Notes: a model not told the origin generated them from the letters alone. 64,000 nucleotides of DNA from Rhabditoides inermis (GCA_963966185.1 CAWZYM010000124.1:124001-188000); one strand, 5' to 3'. Counted from the first letter of the stretch, positions 45,675-58,830 are shown. Made by a program: numbers and translations.

Positions 45675-47912
45675 GGGAGAAATAGAGAGATGCGCCACTC
45701 ACGCGTCGGGGTTCTGGTGGTCGACACATCTTGTTCAGTAGACGTATCTTGTTCAGACGTCGTGGGTGATGAACACGTTGTCCTTTGACTTGAACGATAC
45801 CAAGGAGACGTCAGGAGGGCCGTGCAGCTGAACAACATCTCTCTCTCTCTCTCTCTGTATGGCATCCATGCAAAACGGACGTGTACCACCGACCGACCGA
45901 GAGAGAGAGAGAGAAAAAGGAGAAAAAGAGAGAGCGAAAGAGAGAGAGATAGAGAAACACATGGTTCACTTGTCTCCCCTTCACTCTGCTCACCTGGCGT
46001 TGAGCTTGTTCTGCCTCTTGAGGATTCGTCCGAGTTAGGGTGCTCCACGTGCAGACGGTGGCGCGCCTGCTCGTTCACAGTATCCACCTGCAATCCTAAT
46101 ATATAGAAAACGGCATGTCCGTCCGTAGCTTCGACTCACCTTGGCATCCTGGTTCTTCATGTCCTGCTCGAGAGTGTCGAAGCGGTGCTTCATGAAGTCT
46201 ACCTCCTTGATGTTCTATCCAGGCACCAGAGTGGCGAGCAGCTTTCCCTTCTCGTCGATCCATCCCAGCACCTGCACACACTAAGCACTGCTTCCCCTCT
46301 TGCCCACTCTCCCTCCTCACCTGCTCCTGCTCCTTGAGGTTGCTCTCGAGGTCGATGACGTCCCACCAGAACTGGCACAGCTTCTTGTTCTCCTCCAGCC
46401 TGCACACCTAAACGGCATATTGTGAAATCATCCATAAAACATGAACGACTCACCTTTCCGATACATTATCCCTCCTGCTTCATCTTGTTGAAGTAGTGGT
46501 AGTAGAATACAACGTAGGTGATGATCGACTCCTCATCGGGCACGTCCAAGTTCACATCCTCCGCGTCGAGGAAACGCATGAGACCGAGCTGCAGCTCGGC
46601 AGTGTCCAGTGTCGAACGCGTTGCCCAGGTTGTACAGGGTGTTCGACTTCTGCAATACACGTCTTGTCTACTCCCTCTTCCTCTTCCCGTTACCCACCAC
46701 TCAACTCACCTGCAGCTGATCGTATTCGATGAGGTCGGACCTGTGCTTGTGGATGAGTGCGTTGAACGCCAATCCATCTCTCCAGCTGGTTGTGAAGTTG
46801 CGCACGTTGACATTGGGATATCCGGCCGTTTTCATCTGTCACACCGATCTCTACTTAACATGTATCTCACTCCCACGTACCATCTCTGTCTCGATGAGCT
46901 GCTGCTTCTGCATGGCCACGGTGGTGAGATCGTCGTGGCGTCGTCGCGCACCATCTCCTGCTCGAACTGGCTCGCCAACTCTCTGCACGTCGAACAGCTT
47001 CTGTTCCTTCTCCCCACCCCAGCTCGTCCGCCGACAGCGCCAGGTTCAGCGATGCGCGGTGCCCAGACAGAACGCCACCTGAAAGAAAGATCACATTTTG
47101 AATTCAACATCCGAGAGTGGCATCATCATTTCGATACTTTCGCACCTTGGAGGCAAACAAAAAAAGAAACACATCCGCTTCCAAAAGTCACACCATCCCG
47201 CTCAAACCTTGAACACGAGAAGGGCGGCGCCGGCGCGGCTGTACTCCGTGAACAAGACGTGCTCGTAGACGTCGACGGCGGAAAGCTCGTCGGCCACCTG
47301 AACAATAGCGAGTTAGAAGATTCGCGAGAGACGTGGTGTGAAGGCGCACCTAGAGCCAGGTGGTGGTGATGAACTCCCAGTCGTCGAGGGCGTTCACGAT
47401 GAACGCATTGTCCTTGGCCGCTAGCAGGGGCGACACTTCCACTAGATGTAATCTGGTATAGTCATCTACGTAGCCGAACTGAAAAGGAAGAATAATGAAA
47501 TGTATAAAACACATATGTAACATCAAAAACACATATCACAATGCATACGTAGTAACGAAAGGGAAATTTAAGGTCACATCACAAACGATGTATCAACGTC
47601 CACGTGATGAATTATCAAGTTACATTCACAAAAGACTCATAAGCTAGTAAAGCTATATGAAAAGCGACAAGCACGACTATTTAGCAACATATCAAAGCAG
47701 AAGTTTTTTTTAAAAAGAAAACCAACACGAAAATATGCCAAAGAAGCCAGAAATTCGAAGAAAATTCAAAAAAATTTCATCATTTTTTGGGCGGCGCCTG
47801 GCCCCTTCAAATTTTCCCTATCCGGTCCCGTAACGATACGACTGCATAGCAATACTACCCCATATTACTGTCATTCTCTTCTGGTAGAAAATCAGTCCGG
47901 TATTGAGCGTGT
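45538..47912. repeat. right arm (A') of the large inverted duplication
   Basis: Reverse complement of 40460-42881 with very few substitutions. It includes the same frameshifts and stops in the spectrin fragment, which shows that these lesions predate the duplication. Confidence 0.95.
46020..47470 (-). pseudogene. beta-spectrin fragment (copy 2, inverted)
   Basis: Minus-strand duplicate of the pieces at 40907-42390. The CH2 exon lies at about 46707-46832. The 7-bp duplication, the TAA after KMKQEG and the TAG before NIKEVDFM are all present again. A short S1P-lyase piece (LHGPPDVSLVSFKSKDN) lies at about 45755-45835. Confidence 0.8.
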
Positions 47913-48059
47913 TATGAATATCGGTAAGTATACAAAGTATAACGTCAACAGTAGCCCGTAGCAACTAATTATTGCGGAAAATCAGTCCGGTATTGTGACG
48001 CTAGTTGGCAAAAAAACCATACGCAATTCCACTATGCCGCGTCTGAAACTTGATCTTAC

Positions 48060-48128
48060 TACTTTTACTGCTTCTGGCCCGTTTTTTTACTGCTTCTGGC
48101 CCGTTTTTTACTGCTTCTGGCCCGTTGT
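48060..48128. repeat. tandem repeat, three copies of about 22 bp
   Basis: 'tactgcttctggcccgtttt' occurs three times in a row with 1-3 bp length changes in the T run. A short copy of the inverted-arm edge ('aatcagtccggtattg') also lies just upstream, at about 47977. Confidence 0.85.
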
Positions 48129-48302
48129 TTCATTAATTCAATTTGTCGTCTATTCCGCTGTGATGAGTTCACTCCGCTATGGCGGCATAAGATCTGGCTC
48201 GCTCACTCACTACGCTCCGCCCACCCTCTCCATCCACCGCCGCCGCCGACTCGTCTGTTTCCGCGTTTGTTTTGTTTTGTTGTTTTGTCGCTGTTAAGAT
48301 TG

Positions 48303-48340
48303 ATATTATATTATATAATATATATATATATCGTATATAT

Positions 48341-48409
<69 letters not shown>

Positions 48410-48415
48410 ATATAT
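48303..48415. repeat. (TA)n microsatellite
   Basis: About 110 bp of nearly pure TA. It is followed at 48470-48620 by a degenerate tandem of 'gaaattttcac' words. Confidence 0.95.
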
Positions 48416-49029
48416 AAGATATAAGATTGATAGATTGATATGATTAAGATTGAAAATGAAGGTTGAAAATGAAACTTTCTTTGAAAATTTCACTACATTC
48501 AATGAAATTTTCACACTTGCAATGAAATTTTCACCAATTCATTGAATATTACACCCATTCGTTGAAATTTTCATCATTTCAATGAAAATTTCACTATTTT
48601 CAGTGAATTTTTCAGTGAAAGCACTCATTGATAGGACAGACCCAATGTATTAGTACTTTTAGATGATCTAGAGTAGCTTATATATTCGAATAATCGATCT
48701 ATCGTCGTGGTCTCAGCTTTACGTTAGACTTTAGACGCAATTCCGTTCCTGTCAGCGGAATGATGACTGTTGTGCAAATCTCTAACTATAGATTATTTCC
48801 TGATAGTTATAACAAACATACGTACATACTTCTTTATCTAATATGCTTTTATCTAATATTTATCTAACTATCTTCATCTAATATGCGTTCGAGTATCTGT
48901 TCGACCGACATTTTGAAGTGCTTGTGCGCGCGCGCGAAATCTGCATTCCCGTTGTATAGGTTTGATCTGCTTCTCGCGCATTGTTCTTTTTCATATTCAA
49001 AAAAGCGACAAAGATATGCACCTATGTTT

Positions 49030-50290
49030 CAGAACCCGTCCTCTATGCGCTCTCACTCCACTCACTTCCCGCCCACGAGCTCACCTCACATGATGAGAGC
49101 GATCGCAGTGAGGAGGAGACGAAGTCAGGTCAGTACACCACTACTATCTATGTGAATATGTCTACATGCGGCATGTTGCAGTACCGGTCGTGACCACTGC
49201 GCGTCGACGAGTGGAACAGCACCGTCCCCCGCTCAGCGTGTCGCCCCACCTCCTCACCCCATCATCAGATAGGACGAGGAGAGCAGATGTGGGTATAGTC
49301 AAGTATTTTATGGTGGAAGTGAATCTTACTCTTACCGAATTTGAGTGCGATTTATGGCGGTTGTATGATGAATGTTATGGTTTTCTGTTAAGATTGTTAA
49401 AGTCCTCTCCAATTCTCCAGGAGCACAATTTGCGCGCAGGCACGTTGCATAGGTTGTGGCACATATTTTATGTGGTCTACATCATGTCCAATGGCTAGCG
49501 CATCGATCACGGATCTCTTCAATACATTCCAAATTACGCTGCTTTTATCAGATATGGTTTCTGTGAAGTTCTGAAACCATGACCATGATGGCCTTGAACT
49601 TCTGAAACTGAGTGAAGCGTGAAGTTAATGGGAAGCAGTGGTCAATCAGTGGTTGTCTAGCTCAGTCCAAGCTTATTCGGTGTTCATGCTCACTTACACA
49701 CTCTAATGTCGTGAAACTACATAATTAGCTCACGTATTATTTGTGATGACTTTTGATTACCATGTTTCTCAGACCCCGTCGATGAAGACTAACTGGCAGG
49801 ATAGCTGCGATGCGTCGAGCGTCGTGGGAACTGATGGGCACTAACGCAGGAGAGCAGGTATCGAGGATGGAAAGAGAGCGGGGAAGGATAGGGGGAGAAT
49901 ATCTGTGTTCTACAGATGTCCGGACGCCTGGTCGGCGAAGCAGCTTTCCTGCTAAGTGATATATGAAACTCAAACTCGTTTAATTTAAGTCCTGGCCATG
50001 TTCTGTGCGATGGATGCCGAGTGGCGATGTGTGGATCCGAGAGGGGAGAACACGACGACCATATGGATCTGTCACCATGCACTGCAAGGTCAGCCAGTGT
50101 CATGTGGGGGTTTCGGGAGTATAGTTATAATAGGTTTCGCAAGTTTCCCTTTTCTATAGAGAAGGAAGTACTGCGTGTAATTGGTAATGGTTTCGTTGTC
50201 ATGATCGTATTGCAGTCGTCGTCGCCGCCGCACGCTCTGTTCCTGAATCTGCGCAACAACCGCGTGTTCTGCCGCGCGTGCCAGGCCTGA
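49030..50290 (+). CDS. hypothetical gene with a ZnF-UBP-like C-terminal end
   Basis: Candidate plus-strand exons: 49030-49128 (LPAHELTSHDESDRSEEETK), 49183-49290 (RRRVEQHRPPLSVSPHLL), about 50008-50087 (DGCRVAMCGSERGEHDDHMD) and 50217-50290 (PHALFLNLRNNRVFCRACQA, stop). The last two recall the ZnF-UBP fold that binds ubiquitin C-termini (CxxC, GCGR-like turn, His pair, then 'L.LNL....V.C..C'). The match is loose and from memory. A second, degenerate copy of the Cys/His piece lies at about 50480-50570 with a stop in it. Joining of the exons was not proven. Confidence 0.35.
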
Positions 50291-51031
50291 GGTGTTTCCC
50301 AGCTTCAATCTACCGGCGTTCTCGGCCAATGTGAGTGCGGGTTATCTTGAGAGCTGATGCTAGCTAGCCGTGAACCTTCAATTGAACCCTCCCGAACCCG
50401 TGATGCCTTGAATGAATCGTTGTCCGTTGCAGTCTTCGTGCTGCTCGTGTCCTTCCGGCTGTTGGATGCGCGCCCGCTGGTTGTGTCGGCGCGACGGCTG
50501 CCGGGTGGACGTGTAAGGAGGCAAGAGAGGGGAACACGACCTCATGGATGTGCACTGCACGGTGGGATTCTGGTCTTATGTTTCCGGTTACAATACGCGT
50601 CACTAGAAGCACTATTGTAGCGAAATTCGGAGTGTCACCAGTTTTTTTTGTTAGAATTTTCACTATTTTTGATAAGTGATATTTTCTCGACTACGCGTAA
50701 AACAAAACTTTACTTGTACGCGAGTCTTTTTTAACCATGCTGTGGTTTCAGTACAGACTCTGTGGCGGCGTCTTTTGTGCCACGCCTGCTCCAGTGATTT
50801 GTGATTCGCGGAGTTCTGCGATCAGCGTAGAGGAGGAGTAGGAATGTGGGTGCTCGTATCACAGATTCCTCGCGCGACGCTGCTTCTATATTATTTTCTT
50901 GACCGATGTAGTGGATCCGACAAATGCCAAGACAGTACACCTGTCCACGCAAAATGGGAGAAAAGATCACTGACGTGAGTATTGTGTTTCATCAGTCTCT
51001 TTAGATCCGGTTAGGGCGAGAAGGATGGGTG

Positions 51032-51084
51032 GATGGGGCGCGGCGAGACAGAGACTTGGATGGGGCGCGGCGAGACAGAGACTT
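51032..51084. repeat. tandem repeat, two copies of 27 bp
   Basis: 'ggatggggcgcggcgagaca' plus 'gagactt' occurs twice. The surrounding 50.3-51.8 kb shows no confident exon. Confidence 0.8.
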
Positions 51085-51853
51085 CGTGCGCTGTCACCGC
51101 TCATATCAATAAGAAAATGAAAATATTAGAGGACATTATCATACCATAATGTACCTTTCCCGATTCACATATGCTAAGCTTTTCGAACTTGTCTTGTTGT
51201 GTGCGTGCTTTTCAATATATTCGTAAATATTAATGATCGCAGCATTTTACAAAAGGTGCTTTCAGATTGGTGCGTCGCTTTGTGCGCTGTCGAGGGAAGA
51301 GGCGAAAGACGAGGGACGAAGAAGCGGGACATGCAGATTACTTGGTAAGTTGGTATATAGAGTTTATTTCCTTCTCCTTGTATGTTGCCATAGTGAAACG
51401 TAGATTGTTGGTTTAATTCACCTAGTTGTTAATGGTTTTAGGTGGAGACTAGAGAGTGTGGGTTCGATGCGCCCATGGAACTGGTAGGGGGGGGGATAAA
51501 GTGAGAGATAGAGAGTCATCTCTTTCATTGTTTTTTTTACGTGAGTGCCTTCATGTTTCCACAATCTTCCACTTTTATCATCACTTTATTGGCACCCATG
51601 GGATATTATACAAACAATGGTGGTAGTGTGACAATGGATGGAGTGCGACTACAGACTAAAGTGTTTGATGCTGATTAAAAGAGTATGTGTGTACAAAAGG
51701 CCTAGCTGTGAATGTGGTTCGGTGATTGGCGCCAGATGGCATATATAGCTTTTAAAGTGGGATGGTAAAGGATAAGTGAGTGAGTGTGAGTCTTCGTCTT
51801 GGCTATTGGCGTTGGCATGAAGATTTAGGATGCGTCGGTTTCCGCTACGTTGT

Positions 51854-52990
51854 CTACTCGTCCTTCTCGGAAGAGCTATCTTGGGTGCGTTCAGAGTGGA
51901 ACTCCTCTTCCTCCTCCTTAGGATCTTCCTTAGTCTCCTCCTTGGCATCCTCCCTTTGGTCAGTCTCCGCGAACGTGACCTCGCCTGTGGCCATAGAGCG
52001 CAGCTCCCACTGCTTGATGGTCTTGACAGCCTGGAGTGTGTAGGTGGAACGCGAGAGAGTGAAGCGCAAGCGAGGCCGAGGAGACGGCTTGCGAGTATTT
52101 ACCTCGCGGGAAGCATCTCTGTCGAGCACTCCGCTGTCGAGGCAGTGCTGGGTCAGCGCGGCAGCCACCATGAGAGGGAAGGCGGGCGTAGAGAACACTT
52201 TGCCCCTCGTCTCTGTAAAGCAAGGACGTATGGATATCCAGGCCGTATACTGTAGGCCGATCGTGGCTCAGTAAATACGAGACGAATTCGTCAGCAGTGT
52301 AGTATTTGCGCTTTTCAAAATTTGTCAATCGGAACTAGTGCTCTGCTCACTGCGAATGTTGCGGGTCTCGTCCCTGATCAAAGGATAGATTCCCTTTCGG
52401 GCGAGCATCAACCAACTAGCGACGACGACGACAACACCACTCAGATCGTACTGAAATGTGCCGATCTCTTCCTCTCTCATCTCGGCTTTGCATATTCTTT
52501 CGCTAACCCCAGTGTCGCAGGTGATGAGAGTGGGCTGGGCGCGAAGGAGGAGGTTGGCCAGCGAGACGATTGCGCGCAAAGAACTCCCTGTTAAGTTTGT
52601 CGTTTCGATTCGTGTTTATCTCTGTGAGGTGAGCCATGTAGTCGGTACTCACCATTTCCAATAGAAAGCCACCACCGCTGTTTTCTTCCCTTCGCTTCCA
52701 ATTGTGTAGATGTGCGTATCGAAGTCAGCATCGTCCGATCCTTTTTTCACCAATGTGACGGTGAAGGATGCGCCGGTCGACGTTTTGTAGATCAACGGAA
52801 GCGCGAGGGTCGGCATAGCAATGCCACTTTGCTGGCACGAGACGACACATTTGATCTGATTGGAGCAGTTGGAATATCGGATCTCATTTCAACGTCTCAC
52901 ATTGTTTTGGAGGATGTATCGCTGAAAAGTAGTTTCGGTACACATAAACGTTGGTCAGTAACCCATTGTTTTGATTTCAGAACTACTTAC
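51854..52990 (-). CDS. unassigned gene with acidic tail
   Basis: Minus-strand exons, upstream to downstream: about 52662-52822 (PLIYKTSTGASFTVTLVKKG and on), 52510-52590 (AIVSLANLLLRAQPTLITCD), 52200-52320 (KRKYYTADEFVSYLLSHDRP), 52103-52212 (FPLMVAAALTQHCLDSGVLD) and 51854-52031. The last begins AVKTIKQWELRSMATGEV and ends in a Glu/Asp/Lys-rich tail with a stop at 51854. The segments look like a conserved globular protein followed by a disordered acidic C-terminus. No family is recognised. Confidence 0.4.
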
Positions 52991-53429
52991 GGAGGGAGGA
53001 GCAGTCAGTGGATGCAACCGTGAAGGGGAGGAAAATCGAGTGGAGTGGGTGAGCTATCAGGGTACACTTATACCGTTTATTTTTTTTTGAATATCCTGAT
53101 ACTGTCACTGATTACTAATTGACTGGTCACTAATTGTAGTTGTTTTTGTGCACTTTGATAAATATTCTTTTATAAATCCATGTTGTGGCAATGAAAGGGA
53201 TTAGAAGGTTGTGGTTACCTTGATATACTTGAAACGTGGATTTTCAACAGATTCTCGTGATCGAAACTGGATGGCAAACAAGGCAGAGCGACCGACAGAA
53301 ACAAGGTGTGTCACAGTTTCTTATATATGTTTATTGGGACGACAGGAGGGAATTCTAACGCTAATAAAACTACCCAGGAGAGTATCTTGTAGTTAGTCAT
53401 CACTTCTGGTTAATATGCATCCTCAAATA

Positions 53430-56400
53430 AAACGCTTGAAGTTGTCGTGAATCGATTCTTCTATCTTCTTTCGTTCGCATCCGAACAGCCGCCCGAACTC
53501 TGCTCGTGTCATGTCTGTAATAGGTTACTTAAGTATGATATACTATTTCAATATTGGTGTCAATAGAGTATTAGAAACACTGCGTACTGTTAATACCTTT
53601 GCCATTGTTTTTTGGATTCTGGTTATTATGGAGAGTTGCTGCCAGCTGTATCATCTGTGACACATGTTTCACTATTCTCGAATACGTAGTATCGAGTCTC
53701 TGAACAATTGTGTGTGGTTATTTTTTTCTGTTTTTGTAGAGCGTACATACTTGCGATAGCACATGTTCAGACATTTTGATTGAGATGTAGCCCTGGTTTT
53801 CCATGTCAGAGAATAGAGCTTCTGATAGCTCTGTAATATATACATTGTTTTTTTGGTAGCAAAATTATGTGCAAATGTACCAGAGATATCGTGTTCATAG
53901 ACTTCTCCTGCATCTCTCCTTTGACGGATGTGTGTTTTCTGAGTAACGGAATACGAACCACCCAGATAGAGCGACGGCAGAGTTTGGAAGTGGGCTTTCG
54001 GATATTTCTGCGTGGTTTCCGCTAAATGCAGACGATCAGACATGTTTGTTTATTAGCTATAGCGTACCCATCAAAACGATATCCAGGCCAGAATGAGCCG
54101 CGACGCACTTTATAAAGTGATCGTAAATGGTCGATTGACCGTCCCACGTGGGTAGAGTGACCGAACGGCTAGCGAGGTTCAATGGGGTAGTGGATGGTGC
54201 AACTGACGTGCTGTCAGTGTCAGCGTCCAATCCGAACTCCGTTCTGATGCGCTCGACCGACTGACATGGTATCACCGTTCGTTCATTTACGTTTTCTTTC
54301 CCCAGTCACTCACGTATTCGGTTGCCAATTCGTAGAAACTCAGATCGCCGATGGCTGTCATTGAACATTGTGGAGAAAAAATGTTGTGATCTGTAGTGTC
54401 TTTCTGCTCTATTTTGCCATCGTGGATCAGAGAATCAATTGTCTTCTAAATGGCGTGATCGTTTCGCCAATCATGTTTTAAACACACCTCCCAATATATT
54501 CTGGAATAAGTGGGATTTCGTTTTGCGATACCATGCACTAGTCGTTGATGGGCAGTGTGTGGCTGCGCGCTGTCCGACTGAATGTTATGAATGTAACAGT
54601 TCACAATAGTGTTCATACCCCGCCGAGGAGATATCGCACGATTTGTCGTTTGCCCGCGCCATTCTTCTGTCCCTTCCTCTTATTGATGCATGCGAGTTGT
54701 GTGATTGACTGAAAATTTTGGTTCGGATCTTTTTTTAAATAATTTACTGTCTTGAAGCCGAGAAGGTAAGATACAAAAAAAGCGGTGATAGAAGGGTGAG
54801 TAGGGAATGCGTACCCAATAAATAAGCACTTGCGCGGCGTCGTGGTTAGGCGTGGAGGTAGACGGGTTGGCGGAACGGCGGCTGTTGCTTCCTGCGCGTC
54901 CGCGGCCCCGCACACTCCTGCGACTGCTCGATCGACCTGACGCCGTCTGCGTGTCCGCCTCCTGGCCAGCTCGCTCTTCTTCCACCTTCTCGCAGTAGGC
55001 CTAAAATTGAATGGCACATTTGCATTTTGTACATGGTGCACGATTAAGATAATTCACTTTGAATGTGTTTTCCAGTTCCGTGAGACGGTGTTTTGGAATC
55101 GCCGGTCCTGCCTTGCCAGATGCATGTTTTGCCGTCTGTGCGGTCTGTTCGCTAAACGATATGTAATTAAATTTTTGGTCATCAAAATATTGTGTCTTCA
55201 ATTCTCTATTCTCTCTTCTTTGATATGTATTTGTATACTCACATCGGAAGTGAGGCGAAAACACCGTTGATATTTTTATTCTTATCTTGTATCATCCTTC
55301 GTATCTTGGATCTCAATTCGGCGCGGTCTTTGACAATGTATCTGAATAGTTTTAACGGTATTGTTCCAAAAAAAAAAAAACTAACTTAGTCGGATCAAGA
55401 TTCAACCAGATACACATCGCAAAAAGAACATCGAAGTATCCGCAATTAGTCTTGTCTGCTTGTCCCTGACATTGTCCTTTCTAACGCAGTATGACTTTCG
55501 AAATGTACCTGTTGTGGTACCTTCCTTTCAAGCACGAATTTAATTTGTGCCATGTTGGGAAGATGCTGAAGATGTTCGTGGAGCCTCTCGTAATATTTCG
55601 CCTTCTGTAAAGGATATTGTTTGGACCGTGTTAGAATAACGTTTTTGCACACCGAGTAGGCTGTGTTCGATGTGCTCTCCGATAAGGAATCGTATATTAC
55701 GGCAGTGTGAACAGTTTCGATATATCTAAATCATCTTTTTTCTTTAGATCCATTTCCCTCATTTGCTGGTCACGTAACACACACCTCAATAGAATATAGT
55801 GCCCTCTCTCTGGTGCTTTCTTCTTCTTGTTCTCAGACGGTGCTATTGTGGGGACCAACACCTTTGAAAGTAGCTTTTATTTAAACTGTTTGATATGATA
55901 CTCACGACGTGCAGGAAGTCTCCACAATAAGCATATCGTTTTCTATGTTCCATCTGTTCGTAAAACTTGATGCCGCTTCTTCTTTCGTCGAATAGAAGAT
56001 AGAACTGAGAGAGTTCGTCGGTTGTGAGTTGCTGAAACTGTCGTTGTAAGTAGTGACAAGTAAATTGTGGAGTTGAGATATAAAGAAGGAGAGAAGATGT
56101 GTGAGAGAGAAAGAGAGAAAGAGAGAGAGAGAGAGATTCACATCTGCTTCGGTCGTCTTTCCACGTTTTCCTCCTCCTCCTCCCATTGAAATAAGTTTTA
56201 CTTGACTTCTTACATTTACTTTGTGAATCCTAGTCAAACTCGCTGAAAAGGGCAGATGTACATGTAATAAATAACATATTGTATACGCTTACCTAGGCTG
56301 ATTTCAATAAAAACAAAGTATAAATGAAGCAAGACCAGTTTCCTGAAATGTTAGAGATGTGAGATAGAAAGGAGAAGAGAGAATGGCAACCCACAACAAG

Positions 56401-57345
56401 CATTCCTCCATGAGATTGATTATGATGTGCCACATAGCCCTCTCACACCAAACAGGTTTGACGTATCCGGTGTACTGCGACGGGTTGTCGGAAAGAGCGA
56501 GTGGAAGAGTAGAGTCTGTGGTGGCGGAATAGATTTTCACGCCATCGAGACATGTCGCTATCGGCATAGAGTCTGAGAAGTTGGATGGACAAAGCTGTTG
56601 GGCATCTTGGTTAGCTGGAGACGCTCGGTACGTGTGTGCTCCGCTCACAGCGTAGAGCTTGCTGGAAACACTTAGGTTAAGGAAGAGAATAATAAAGAAT
56701 TAGAGAGAAATGGGGGCTGACTCACCCCATGAATATTTCGAATGCTTGGAACAGTTGTTTCCAGCGCGGGTTTGGGTCGATCAGTGCGATTTGATTGTGA
56801 GCGCCCTTCGTGTGGCAAAGAGAGGATGTTAAGAAACACCCCTTTCTTTCCTCGCGGTTCAAGTTCACATATAGTTCTCCAGTTGTTGAATAAAGATCTC
56901 TCGAAAAGGTAGCAAGAGGAATTCTCGATTCGTCGAAATGCGTAGGAGTGTGTCCTTGCCGGGTTGCCTGTTTGGTATGGGGCTTGTGATGGAGTGTCTG
57001 TGATGGTCCAGGATCATTCAGCCAGGAGCCGAATGCAAGGATAAAGAGAGTGCTGATGACTGCAATTGGAGGGTTTTACGAAATGCAGACAAAGTTAACG
57101 CACGTTTTTTGTTGCGCATTGCGTCAGACGATCGAAGAAAGTGTGACCAACGAACAGCTACCGTGTCCTAAATGGCCAGGAATGAGAAAGTGGCGTAAGT
57201 AATTAGTTTGTTTGGTTAGTTGTAAAGTCGCGACCATAAAATGCGCTGACTCGCTTCCATAGTCAGATATTTCTCGGGGCCTAACTCTCACGATCAGATG
57301 TATAAGATTATAGTTCATTTGATTTCGCATACGATTCACATTCAT
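53430..57345 (-). CDS. unassigned large multi-exon gene (or two genes)
   Basis: About fifteen minus-strand segments with good splice borders lie in order. Near the 5' end, 57060-57170 (DTVAVRWSHFLRSSDAMRNK) is followed by a hydrophobic stretch (VISTLFILAFGSWL, about 57050), which would make a type-II membrane anchor. Then come HDIALIDPNPRWKQLFQAF-like (56735-57050), KLYAVSGAHTYRASP (56370-56660), ELSQFYLLFDERRSSIKFYE (55910-56040), KYYERLHEHLQHLPNMAQIK (55480-55640), ACYIHNIQSDSAQP-like (54490-54600), RIRTEFGLDADTDSTS (54060-54240), KAHFQTLPSLYLGGSYS (53930-54030), FSDMENQGYISIKMSEHV (53755-53840), RIVKHVSQMIQLAATLHNNQ (53590-53700) and TRAEFGRLFGCERKKIEE ending in a stop at about 53430. No family is recognised, and a gene boundary may lie near 56 kb. 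Confidence 0.35.
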
Positions 57346-57572
57346 TTATATTATCTTGGAAATCTGGAATCTGGAGTCGATGTCTACAGACGGCCAGGAT
57401 GCTTTGCCTCTTTGATACCGTTTATGTACCCCCTTCATGTTTGATACATTTCATGTATTCTCTTAGAAATCTGGTCATCCTCACAGCTCGAGCGATAATC
57501 AATTTCCTATCCTCTTATTGGTATTTGTCATTCACACGTTTTCGACAGTGGATATAGGCAACCGGGCCGATT

Positions 57573-57706
57573 ATACTACACATTGCGTCAACTTAACGCT
57601 CGTCAAAAAGTTGACGCAGTGCGTCCAAATTCTTACGTCAAAGTGACATCACTTTTGCATTAACTTTGACGCTTGACGCACTGCGTCAAGTTGACGCGTT
57701 GTGATG
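57573..57706. mobile_element. TGACGC-rich foldback MITE
   Basis: Inverted ends 'cattgcgtcaacttaacgc' and 'caagttgacgcgttgtgatg', with the core 'aaagtgacatcactttt' and multiple GTCAA/TTGAC words in both orientations. A relative starts at 63905. Confidence 0.75.
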
Positions 57707-57899
57707 TATGGGGATAGGCATTTCCCCCACTTTTCCATGTGTTCCGTGAAAAGTTGGAAAGGTGAATGCGCGTTTTGTAAATGTTTGAAAGAGAAAATGG
57801 CTTCACTGCTTCAAAGACACTCGCGCTTGGTGAACTATCCACTTACTGCTTATCTGTGCTCGCCGAGTCAATACCTGATAGCTTGTCTTGGCAAAACAT

Positions 57900-57970
57900 T
57901 TGCCGAGCACGGGACTCGATCCCAAGAAGCGAGCGCGCAGATTGCACAACGATACCACTATGCCAGAATG
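57900..57970 (-). ncRNA. tRNA-like Pol III module
   Basis: On the minus strand the sequence holds an A-box-like TGGCATAGTGG and a B-box-like GGATCGAGTCC 37 bp apart, the spacing of a tRNA gene. A clean clover leaf is not obvious, so it is more likely a tRNA-derived repeat than a working tRNA. Confidence 0.4.
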
Positions 57971-58619
57971 TAACGATTTTAGGACAAAAGTGGCCTACGT
58001 AAGGGTTATTTTCGTGCATATAGGGGTTTTGAAAAGTCCTCTACACAATGGTAGTAATGTTTTTGGTCCATAATGCAAATTTAGACAGTTAAAGGACCAT
58101 GACCTTAACTTGTGTTGATTTGGTGGTTTTTGAAAATCTTACTTGAACTCCGTGTTCTATTGCCATAATAATAAAACAATTTCCGAACTAGTTGTTATAT
58201 AAATGCAAAATGGGTATACAACTACTCGTAAGACTACTCCCAATTCCCAGTTCGGGCAGCACTGCCACTGGAGCAATGCCGTGTCACAATACAATCCGGA
58301 GACAAACTTGCGGTGTGAATGAAATCAGTGTCGGAGTTTTTTATCAATGCTCATGTCCGTATCGGTCGAACTATGTCTAATCAATTGACGACTACACCAA
58401 GCCTGGCCTTTTTGCGATCTCTGCACAACGGTATGAAGTTCAGTAAAAACGCAGCTAAGTTTTTTTTCTGATCCCTTCTTCTTGTGTATAAACCAACGTC
58501 TACCCGTTTATGATAGTTCAGATTATCAGATGTTTTGTCAAAACTTTTTTGATTAACACTATATGGAAAATACCCCCACTTTAAAGTGGGGCGAATGTTT
58601 GCCAATACAAGCTATCAGG

Positions 58620-58720
58620 TCTGTCTGCAAAATCGGCCGAGGGCCGATAATGCAGGGCCCTGGGCTGATTTTACAGACTGGCTGAATTTCGCCTGCAAAA
58701 TCGGCCCAGGGCCGATTCCG
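58620..58720. repeat. imperfect repeat of 'caaaatcggcc(g/c)agggccgat'
   Basis: Two copies, at about 58626 and 58696, flank a palindromic 'gcagggccctgggctga' segment. No coding frame. Confidence 0.65.
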
Positions 58721-58749
58721 ATTACGGTGTTTCGTGTTTCATCGTGTCG

Positions 58750-58830
58750 TCAAAATGAAGTGCGTCGACAGGGTGCGAACCCACACCCCACCACTTGACA
58801 GACGACCGCTCTATCCACTAGGCCGATTAG
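58750..58830 (-). ncRNA. tRNA-like Pol III module (Asp-type anticodon position)
   Basis: Minus-strand A-box-like CGGCCTAGTGGATAGAGCGG and B-box-like GGTTCGCACCC, with a seven-base loop CTGTCAA placing GTC at the anticodon. The stems contain many G-U pairs. Likely a tRNA-derived element. Confidence 0.4.
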
